Assembly: GCA_964498585.1 (NCBI GenBank)
Contig: CAZCHH010000076.1
Span: 1-13,920, forward strand
Direction: 5' to 3'
Length of the DNA: 13,920 nt
Source of the DNA: JAAYJM01 sp964498585
GTDB lineage: Bacteria > Bacteroidota > Ignavibacteria > Kapaibacteriales > UBA2268
Numbering within the stretch: position 1 is the stretch's first letter; the number at the start of each line of letters is the position of its first letter. The notes beneath the pieces are model-generated. The model saw only the letters and a program-made list of their open reading frames with translations. It searched no databases and was not told where the DNA came from. Below, one piece after another: positions 7,664-13,920 of this stretch. A program made the position numbers and the translations under genes.

Positions 7664-9718
7664 ATGAGAACAATTTATTTAATATTATTCATATTATGTA
7701 TTTTATTAAACACTCTAACAGCTCAATGGGAACGCTGTAATGGTCCTTATGGTGGTGTTATTAAATCTTTATTATCTTATGATGATATTACTTTTGCTGG
7801 CACTTCTGTAGGCCTTTATAAATCAACTAATAAAGGTGATAATTGGGTATTAATTGATTCACTATCATCAAATATTGGTTATGAATGTATTGTAAAATAT
7901 GAAAACAAAATTTTATGTTCTAAGGGGGGAGGTGTTTTTTATTCTACAAATAATGGATTAAGTTGGACTGCTATTCATAAAGGTTTACCATCTTCAAGCA
8001 AGAGAGCAATAGCAATAAAAGATTCATTAATTTTTGTAGGGACAAATAAAGGAGTTTTTTCAACTTCTAATAATGGAGAGAGTTGGATTGAATTAAATTC
8101 TGGTTTAACAAGTTTAGATGTATATGCTTTAGCAGTAAAAGATTCTTTTTTATATGCAGGCACAATCTTCAAAGGTATCTTTTGCTCTTCTGATAAAGGA
8201 CAAAGCTGGAAATCAATGCTCAATGATTCAATAAGTAGGAATGTTTATTGTTTAGCTTTAAAAGATAGCAACATATTTGCTGGTACATCATCTGGAATAT
8301 TACACTCATCAGACAATGGAGTAAGTTGGAAAAAAATTAATACTGGTCCGATATATTCATTAAGACAAATTATAATAAATGATAAAAATATTATTTTTGC
8401 TGGAATGGAAGGAGGTGGAATATATCGTTCATCTGATAATGGGGCAAATTGGACAGAAATAAATTCTGGTTTAACAAATGATGGTATATTAAGTTTGGCA
8501 ATTAACGAAAAGAATATTTATGCTGGTACAAAAGGAAGTGGTGTATTTGTTTCAACTAATGATGGCGACAACTGGTCGCCTGTAAACAATGGTATATTAG
8601 GCAATACTGTGAATTGTAGTGTTACTAAAGATTCAAATATTTTTGTTGGAACATCCTTTGGAGGAGTATTTCATTCAACTGATAATGGTAATAGCTGGTC
8701 TGAAAGAAATACTGATTTATCAAGTAGTTATGATAGAAGTATATATAGTATTGCTTTAAAAGATACTGTGCTTTTTGTTGGGGAGCATTTTAGAGTTTAT
8801 ATGTCAACCAATTACGGCTTAAATTGGAAGTCTTTAGTTCCAGATTTTAAAATACCAGCTAATAATATAATTATAAAAGATACAAATGTTATAATTTCGA
8901 CAAGAGATTATGGAATCTTTCTAACTACTGATATGGGTGTAAATTGGTTGCAAAAGAATAGTGGTTTGCTTGAGCCAGATGTAAGAGCAATTTTTCTAGA
9001 TGGGACAGATATATATGCAGGTACTTATGGTTATGGTGTTGCTCGTTCAACAAATACATGTGAAAGTTGGGAACATTTACTTAATGGTTTGGATATAAGA
9101 TTTATATTATGTTTAGCTAAATGTGGTGATAAGTTATTAGCTGGTACCAAAGGCGGAACTTTATATTATTCAACTAACAATGGCGAGAATTGGTTTATTT
9201 TATCTTCAGATTTTAACAATGTCGATATAAATAATTTATTAGTATTAGGTTCATATATTTTTGCAGGAACTTTAAAAGGTTTATATATATCGAAAGATTG
9301 TGGTGATACTTGGGAAAAAGCTAAACCACCATTAGATAAAAAAACAATATTCTCTTTAACAAGAAATGATAAATATATTTTTGCATCTACAATGAATAAA
9401 AGTGGTTATTATCGTGCAAAACTTTCAGATTTAGGAATAACAAGTGTTAATGAAAATTATTATGAGACAAAGAACTTTTCGCTTTTCCCAAATCCCGCTA
9501 CAAATGAAATTACTATTTCTTTCCCAAAAGAGCAAATTATAAATTCCATTTCAATTTTCAATTCTCTCAGTATGGAAGTAAAGCGAATCGAGCACACCAA
9601 AATAATTGGAAATAGCAAAATAATAATTTCAGTTGCAGATTTGCCAATTGGTTTATATCATTGCTCTTTTGTAAATCAAACTGGAAGAGTAACGAAGAGT
9701 TTTGTGGTTGTGAAGTAA
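7664..9718 (+). CDS. Secreted Asp-box beta-propeller protein with T9SS sorting domain
   Basis: This 684-residue protein starts with a signal peptide (MRTIYLILFILCILLNTLTA, cleaved near QWERC). Thirteen Asp-box/BNR-type motifs of the form S-T-N-x-G-x-x-W follow, roughly every 40 residues from about 54 to 550. Examples are STNKGDNW, SSDNGVSW, STDNGNSW and STNNGENW. Each is usually preceded by an IFAGT strand, as in sialidase, Ycf48 and sortilin-like propellers. Thirteen motifs suggest one very large or two seven-bladed propellers. No sialidase catalytic residues are recognisable. The tail, from about residue 606 (FSLFPNPATNEITISF to LPIGLYHCSF and SFVVVK), is a type A T9SS sorting domain. The protein should therefore cross the outer membrane through the type IX system and be attached to the surface or released. 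AGGAG six bases before the ATG fixes the start. Two motifs carry Cys in place of Gly or the preceding residue (STNTCESW, SKDCGDTW). Substrate unknown; adhesion or binding is inferred. Confidence 0.9.
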   Translation: MRTIYLILFILCILLNTLTAQWERCNGPYGGVIKSLLSYDDITFAGTSVGLYKSTNKGDNWVLIDSLSSNIGYECIVKYENKILCSKGGGVFYSTNNGLSWTAIHKGLPSSSKRAIAIKDSLIFVGTNKGVFSTSNNGESWIELNSGLTSLDVYALAVKDSFLYAGTIFKGIFCSSDKGQSWKSMLNDSISRNVYCLALKDSNIFAGTSSGILHSSDNGVSWKKINTGPIYSLRQIIINDKNIIFAGMEGGGIYRSSDNGANWTEINSGLTNDGILSLAINEKNIYAGTKGSGVFVSTNDGDNWSPVNNGILGNTVNCSVTKDSNIFVGTSFGGVFHSTDNGNSWSERNTDLSSSYDRSIYSIALKDTVLFVGEHFRVYMSTNYGLNWKSLVPDFKIPANNIIIKDTNVIISTRDYGIFLTTDMGVNWLQKNSGLLEPDVRAIFLDGTDIYAGTYGYGVARSTNTCESWEHLLNGLDIRFILCLAKCGDKLLAGTKGGTLYYSTNNGENWFILSSDFNNVDINNLLVLGSYIFAGTLKGLYISKDCGDTWEKAKPPLDKKTIFSLTRNDKYIFASTMNKSGYYRAKLSDLGITSVNENYYETKNFSLFPNPATNEITISFPKEQIINSISIFNSLSMEVKRIEHTKIIGNSKIIISVADLPIGLYHCSFVNQTGRVTKSFVVVK

Positions 9719-9740
9719 TATTTTCTTTCTCGTGGGATTA

Positions 9741-9904
9741 CAATGACATCTTTTTTTGTCGGTCATTCTGAAGCGTTGTGAAGAATCCAGAGGATTGTGG
9801 ATTAAAGTTTTTTTCTTGATTCTTCGCTGCGCTCAGAATGACACATTTATTTATATCATCTCCATTTAAATAAAGTCTTCCTTTATTTTGGGAATTCGGA
9901 ATAA
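9741..9904 (+). repeat. Structured interspersed repeat, copy A
   Basis: The copy begins CAATGACATC. Its large imperfect stem has a left arm at 9762-9787 (GTCATTCTGAAGCG, then TTGTGAAGAATC) and a right arm at 9818-9842 (GATTCTTCGCTGCG, then CTCAGAATGAC). It continues through a shared TCATCTCCATT block into a second hairpin, AAATAAAG-TCTTC-CTTTATTT (9868-9888), and ends GGGAATTCGGAATAA. Bases 9755-9791 are identical to 10721-10757 in copy B. No protein is encoded. The large stem may also stop transcripts from the propeller gene. Confidence 0.82.
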
Positions 9905-10003
9905 TAAGAGTAAATTGATATTGTTGTTTTGGTATTACAAATTTGAAACATAAATTAAAAATTCTCGTTTATAAATTATTGCTGAATTTTTTTGGGATTA
10001 TAT

Positions 10004-10555
10004 ATGAAAAAAGATAAAAGAACAAGGGTTTGTCCTGTAGAGGCAGCTGGTGGCTTAGATAATTCATTCAGAAAATTAGTTCAGAATCCACAAAAAATAT
10101 TAAAACCATATATAAATCCCAATTCTAATGTATTAGATTTAGGATGTGGACCCGGTTTTTTTCCAATAGCAAAAATGCTTAAAGGTAATGCAAAAGTAAT
10201 TGCTGCAGATTTGCAACAGGGTATGCTTGATAAAGTAAAGAAAAAGATAGAAGGGACAGAATTAGAAAACAAAATTTCATTGCACAAATGCATAGGGAAT
10301 AGCATTAATCTTAATGAAAAAGTCGATTTTGTACTGGCTTTCTATATGGTTCATGAAGTTCCAGACAAGGAAAATCTTTTTAAAGAATTAAAAAGCATTT
10401 TAAATGCTAATAGCTCAGTTCTGATAGTTGAACCGAAATTCCATGTTTCGAAGCTTGATTTTGAAAAAATGTTGGAAATATCTAAAAGATATGGCTTTAG
10501 AATTAAAGAAGAGCCAAGATATTTATTCAATCGCTCAGTTTTGTTGTGTAATTGA
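10004..10555 (+). CDS. Class I SAM-dependent methyltransferase, small
   Basis: The 183-residue protein has a Rossmann-type methyltransferase core. Motif I, VLDLGCGPGFF, has its Gly-Cys-Gly at 47-49. The ribose-binding acid is Asp69 in VIAADLQQGML. A FVLAFYMVHEVPD strand and a late LIVEPKFHVS strand complete the fold. Near the N-terminus VCPVEAAGGLD (9-19) precedes the fold, an arrangement I recall from a small family of UbiE/Methyltransf_11-like enzymes. The methyl acceptor cannot be told from sequence. I chose ATG 10004, preceded by GGGA, over an in-frame TTG at 9992 that would add only four residues. The gene stands alone between two direct copies of the structured repeat, with no operon partner, and uses TGA as its stop where prfA, lepA and lepB use TAA. 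Its isolation hints at a cassette or relocated gene. Confidence 0.88.
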   Translation: MKKDKRTRVCPVEAAGGLDNSFRKLVQNPQKILKPYINPNSNVLDLGCGPGFFPIAKMLKGNAKVIAADLQQGMLDKVKKKIEGTELENKISLHKCIGNSINLNEKVDFVLAFYMVHEVPDKENLFKELKSILNANSSVLIVEPKFHVSKLDFEKMLEISKRYGFRIKEEPRYLFNRSVLLCN

Positions 10556-10646
10556 AGAAGTAAATCCTTTGTTTATATTAGTTTTTTTTTGACTGTTGCT
10601 TACTTTCTCAAAGATTCTTAAATTTTGTATAAGTATATAAAGACAG

Positions 10647-10672
10647 ATGTCCTGCTTCGAGATGCAGGACAT
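10647..10672 (+). terminator. Probable terminator after the methyltransferase
   Basis: ATGTCCTGC (10647-10655) pairs perfectly with GCAGGACAT (10664-10672) around an 8-base loop. An AT-rich tail, ATTTATTATATTTTAT, follows rather than a pure T-run. It lies 91 bases after the methyltransferase stop. Confidence 0.6.
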
Positions 10673-10704
10673 ATTTATTATATTTTATACAAAACCTGTG
10701 TTAG

Positions 10705-10871
10705 CAATGACATCTTTATATTTGTCGGTCATTCTGAAGCGTTGTGAAGAATCCAGAAAAAATTCTTTAAACCACTATCCTCTGGATTCTTCGCTGCGCT
10801 CAGAATGACTCTTCTATTTATGTCATCTCCATTATAATAAAGCATTTGCTTTATCAGGGATTCGCAATGAC
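10705..10871 (+). repeat. Structured interspersed repeat, copy B
   Basis: Same orientation and order as copy A: CAATGACATC; left arm 10728-10753; right arm 10785-10809 (here the stem extends through CCAGA/TCTGG); the TCATCTCCATT block; a second hairpin ATAAAGC-ATTT-GCTTTAT (10837-10854); then GGGATTCGCAATGAC. The second hairpin differs in sequence from copy A but keeps pairing. It sits between the convergent methyltransferase and peptidase genes, where its hairpins may help end both transcripts. After it, 10872-10944 is AT-rich with nothing recognisable apart from TTGTGAGATTC, the complement of the last bases of copy C. Confidence 0.82.
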
Positions 10872-10944
10872 TTGTGAGATTCCTTACTTCGTACCGTTAT
10901 AACAAGACATCAAAATTATTAATTAACAATTATGAATTATATTA

Positions 10945-13782
10945 CTACCTCCCGTTGTATTCCACTCCTCTTAAAATCCAGTCAGGGGCAAGCTTTTTCT
11001 TTAAATATGTATCGAAAAATTCTTTGATTTTGATTGCATAATCCAAACGATTATGATAACGTTCAGGCCAGTGTGCTTCGTTACGGTATTCAAGAAAGAT
11101 AACATTTTTGAAAGCACGGCGAAAAGCAAGATATAGTTCAATACCCTGTTCCCAAGGCACTTTAGGGTCTTGATTACCAAACATAATTAGAAATGGGGTT
11201 CGTGCCTTTTGTGCGTAAAAAATCGGTGAATTTTTAATATAATTGTCTAACGAATCAAACAAACTACCACCAATTCTGCTCTGCTGCTTTTCGTATTGGA
11301 ATTGACGTGCCAGTCCTGATTCGTGACGGATCCCGCTATAAGCACTTGTCATATTACCAACAGGACAGCCGGCAATAGCCGCGGCGTACATATCAGTTTG
11401 TGTTACCATATAAGCAGTTTGGTAGCCGCTCCAGGAGTGTCCCCATATCCCAATAGCATTAGAATCAGCTATTCCAAGTGAAACTAATTTCTTAACACCT
11501 GCATTGATACATTCCAAAGCAGATTCGCCCGGGAAACCAATTCTATATTTAACATCTGGTTTAAAAACTATATAACCATCAGAAACATATTGCGGAAAGC
11601 ACCAGTTATGGCCTGTATATGGTTGATTGAAATTATACAATCCATCAGTCATTTGCTCATAAAAATAGATTACTACAGGATAACGCTTTTTTGCATCAAA
11701 ATCTTCCGGCTTAATAACAATTCCTTTGATTGTATCGCCGGATTGAATTGTCCAGTCAACGAGTTCAGCAAGTCCCCAGTTGAAATTTGCCATTTGAGGA
11801 TTAGCGCTACTAAGTTTTTTCTTAAATGAAAAGGCAGAATCAGTTAGCCACAAATCTGGAAATTCATCATAGCTTTCGCGTGTATATAAGATTTTGTCAG
11901 CATTCTTAGCTTTTGTAATTAAATTAAATCTTTTCGGTTCATTCAGTATTTTCACAGAACCAAGTATTTCGAAATTACAATTATAAATACCAGTTTCCTT
12001 TGTTTTATTATTAAAACCAGATAAATATACATACTCCTGAGAGATGAACCATTTCTTATCCCTGTCAAGATTTCGGATACGGAAAGTAACATCATTAATT
12101 CTACCATCGGCGGCAGTAAGATTCAAAGCGGCATTACCTCTTGAAGTAAAAATTTTCCATACATCATATCTGTCGTAAATTATAATAGCATCATCGTGCT
12201 TGAGCCAGCCGCCAATTCCATAGCTTTGTGGTTCAGAAGGTATATCCCAGTCCTCCTGATAGAAATTAAAATTAATCCTACTTGTTAAATCATAAGTTGT
12301 GTCTTGTCTTGTGTCGTATAAATACCAAACTTTTTTGTTAAAATAAGCAATGTAGTGTCCGAGCGGAGAAAGATGTGGGTTTTCATCTAATCTTTTAAAA
12401 ATCTGTTTTCTTTGTCCATTATTTATATTTACAACGTATAAATCTAAAAACCAACCGTTGAAAGTAATTTCCCGCAAATATGGTGTATCGTCTGTTCCGA
12501 TAAGATAATTCGGATTTTCTGCGAACTGAACATCTGGCAAATCAAGGTCAGCTAATTGAACGTATTGCTTTGTATCAAGATGATAGACGCAAAGGAAAGT
12601 TCTGTCTTTGTTTTGTTTCCACCAGATTTTTTGATGTGGCTTAATTCTTGGGTCGTTTGTATGCCAAATATCAATTTCACGTTTCTTCAATATTGTATCA
12701 ATATTATAAAAAGTAGAATCAGTAAATGTAACTTTTTCTTCTTTCGGAACTGTATCTATATATGGTTTTAGTCCAAAGAACAAACGCTGTCCGTCCTGAG
12801 TCCATTGATTTTTATTTTTAAATGGAATGAACCAAGCTTTTGGGCAATTGTTTGCTAAAAGGACGGTATCAAGAGTTTTAGTCGAAGATTTCCATAAGAA
12901 TAAGGAACAGGAGTCGGGCTTAGCTTCCTTGTCTTCTTTAGCAACAATAAAAGAAAGAATTTGCTCTTTTTCATTCCAGTCAAGCGAAGAAAAATGAACG
13001 CTTTCAGCAGAAAATATTTTCATTGGAAAACTTAAATTGCCTTTTAAATCAATATAATATAATCCGTTCTTTTTCCCGTCTAAATCTTCAGTAGCAAAGA
13101 CAAGATAGTTTGATAAGCTGTCGAAAGCATATTCAGTTGTGAATCTGAAAGTAAGTTCAGCTTCAGTTTCTAAATGCCTTAAAACTAAATCAGAGCCAGT
13201 AATTTTTTTATTTTTATCTTTAGATTTTGAGCTTTCATCTTGGTAAAGTTTGTATGCAAGCCATTTGGAATCATTCGAAAATGTATATTCCTGAACGCTT
13301 TCAATTTTATTTTGTTTTCCCTGCTCAAAATTATATAGAATCATAGCATTTTTAGGGCGGTCTTTTCCCTTTTCAAGATTTTCAATTTCTATTGCTTTTG
13401 GAACTGAAGTAATAGCAGCCCATACTGAATTTTTTGAAAAAGAGCAGGAAGATGCCTGTTCAAAAGTAAACATTGTATCGAGTTCTGTTGGCTGAATAAT
13501 AATTTTCGTATCGCCACGCTCCGGACGCAGTAAATAACTGACATATTTTCCATCTTCTGTTATTTGAGGAGAACGCAAAGCATTGAACTTCATAATATCT
13601 GTGAAGGTGAATGGCTCTTTTGCATTTAAAACGTATGAGGAAAATATAATAAAGGCAAGAACCAATATTATTTTTAAATTGCTTGAAATCCAATTATTGC
13701 TTTTGGTTTGAAAATATTTTTGATTTGGAATATTTGTATTATTTTGTAAATTATATAAAGATGTCTTATAGCTTTTATTCAT
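10945..13782 (-). CDS. Exported S9 family (prolyl oligopeptidase/DPP-like) peptidase
   Basis: This 945-residue serine peptidase has a WD/TolB-like beta-propeller at about 60-660, beginning FTDIMKFNALRSPQITEDGK. A C-terminal alpha/beta-hydrolase domain follows at about 690-935. The predicted triad is Ser783 in GIWGHSWSGYQ, Asp872 in FGNQDPKVPW and His904 in NEAHWPE. Spacings of 89 and 32 residues fit S9 enzymes. The nucleophile elbow reads G-H-S-W-S-G rather than the usual G-H-S-W-G-G. Blocks such as MTSAYSGIRHESG and RQFQYEKQQSRIGG match a Bacteroidota S9 subgroup as I recall it. AGGA before ATG 13782 supports the start, which leaves an unusually long polar region (about 36 residues) before the hydrophobic export segment LKIILVLAFIIFSSYVLNA. 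Likely role: periplasmic or surface peptide degradation. It ends with TAG. Confidence 0.93.
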   Translation of the reverse strand: MNKSYKTSLYNLQNNTNIPNQKYFQTKSNNWISSNLKIILVLAFIIFSSYVLNAKEPFTFTDIMKFNALRSPQITEDGKYVSYLLRPERGDTKIIIQPTELDTMFTFEQASSCSFSKNSVWAAITSVPKAIEIENLEKGKDRPKNAMILYNFEQGKQNKIESVQEYTFSNDSKWLAYKLYQDESSKSKDKNKKITGSDLVLRHLETEAELTFRFTTEYAFDSLSNYLVFATEDLDGKKNGLYYIDLKGNLSFPMKIFSAESVHFSSLDWNEKEQILSFIVAKEDKEAKPDSCSLFLWKSSTKTLDTVLLANNCPKAWFIPFKNKNQWTQDGQRLFFGLKPYIDTVPKEEKVTFTDSTFYNIDTILKKREIDIWHTNDPRIKPHQKIWWKQNKDRTFLCVYHLDTKQYVQLADLDLPDVQFAENPNYLIGTDDTPYLREITFNGWFLDLYVVNINNGQRKQIFKRLDENPHLSPLGHYIAYFNKKVWYLYDTRQDTTYDLTSRINFNFYQEDWDIPSEPQSYGIGGWLKHDDAIIIYDRYDVWKIFTSRGNAALNLTAADGRINDVTFRIRNLDRDKKWFISQEYVYLSGFNNKTKETGIYNCNFEILGSVKILNEPKRFNLITKAKNADKILYTRESYDEFPDLWLTDSAFSFKKKLSSANPQMANFNWGLAELVDWTIQSGDTIKGIVIKPEDFDAKKRYPVVIYFYEQMTDGLYNFNQPYTGHNWCFPQYVSDGYIVFKPDVKYRIGFPGESALECINAGVKKLVSLGIADSNAIGIWGHSWSGYQTAYMVTQTDMYAAAIAGCPVGNMTSAYSGIRHESGLARQFQYEKQQSRIGGSLFDSLDNYIKNSPIFYAQKARTPFLIMFGNQDPKVPWEQGIELYLAFRRAFKNVIFLEYRNEAHWPERYHNRLDYAIKIKEFFDTYLKKKLAPDWILRGVEYNGR

Positions 13783-13791
13783 AGCTTTTCC

Positions 13792-13893
13792 TTAATAAAA
13801 ATTATATGATATTTGCTGATATATTTCTTCAATTTCCTCTTGTGAGGTAAGCGAGTGTAATAATTCGTTAATAGACTTACTATTCTGTGTCAT
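13792..13893 (-). other. Possible 33-residue ORF or gene remnant before the S9 peptidase
   Basis: A short frame reads MTQNSKSINELL, then HSLTSQEEIEEIYQQIS, and ends in YNFY with TAA at 13794-13792. Its stop overlaps the TAAGGA ribosome binding region of the peptidase gene. The composition (acidic, helix-forming) looks protein-like. Its ATG, however, lies inside the third repeat copy (CATTCTGAAG on the plus strand), has no Shine-Dalgarno, and an in-frame TGA precedes it within the repeat. It may be the tail of an upstream gene cut by the repeat, a tiny leader peptide coupled to the peptidase, or chance. Confidence 0.3.
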
Positions 13894-13920
13894 TCTGAAG
13901 CGCAGCGAAGAATCTCACAA
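13889..13920 (+). repeat. Structured repeat, copy C (partial at window edge)
   Basis: GTCATTCTGAAGCGCAGCG followed by AAGAATCTCACAA matches the left arm of copies A and B. It carries CGCAGCG where they have CGTTGTG, as in the complement of their right arms. The rest lies beyond the window. It sits about 107 bases upstream of the S9 peptidase start. Confidence 0.7.

Noticed and set aside
7248..7673. Reverse-strand ORF of 141 residues opposite the interrupted gene
   Set aside because: Antisense to a frame with a clear signal peptide and Cys-rich pattern; it overlaps the ribosome site of the propeller gene.
9992..10003. TTG as the methyltransferase start
   Set aside because: It adds only Met-Gly-Leu-Tyr and would bury the GGGA ribosome site; ATG 10004 fits better.

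Overview
The window looks like a piece of an AT-rich chromosome from the Bacteroidota/Chlorobiota superphylum. An Ignavibacteria- or Kapabacteria-like lineage is my best guess. The evidence is a C-terminal type IX secretion (T9SS) sorting domain on a large surface protein, a release factor 1 with the GGKGGQNVNKVE form of its catalytic loop that I associate with Chlorobi relatives, TAnnTTTG-type promoter elements, weak or absent Shine-Dalgarno sites on the housekeeping genes, and a large lipoprotein. No phage, conjugation, CRISPR, tRNA or rRNA signals were seen.

Layout. Positions 1-1969 (minus) hold most of a large lipoprotein gene that runs off the left edge and has no stop in the window. It is divergent from a plus-strand housekeeping block: prfA (2083-3168), then about 540 bases without a convincing gene (a 15-bp perfect hairpin, four mini-hairpins with 3-base loops, and eight tandem 21-bp units), then lepA (3706-5511) and lepB (5523-6500), which end at a clear intrinsic terminator. 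After a gene-free leader (6564-6932) come a secreted cysteine-rich gene interrupted by two in-frame TAA codons (6933-7598) and a 684-residue secreted Asp-box propeller protein with a T9SS tail (7664-9718). A small SAM-dependent methyltransferase gene (10004-10555) lies between two direct copies of a roughly 165-bp structured repeat. A minus-strand S9 prolyl-oligopeptidase-like exported peptidase (10945-13782) follows. A third, partial copy of the repeat ends the window.

How the parts relate. prfA, lepA and lepB serve translation termination, ribosome function and signal-peptide removal. prfA and lepA share an almost identical promoter core. The lipoprotein, the cysteine-rich product, the propeller protein and the peptidase are all predicted to be exported, so they are plausible clients of LepB or of lipoprotein signal peptidase. 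I see no obvious new defence or biosynthetic system. The most unusual signals are the doubly interrupted secreted gene, the tandem array whose A-tracts recur every 10-11 bp (predicted curved DNA) upstream of lepA, and the structured repeat family bracketing the methyltransferase.
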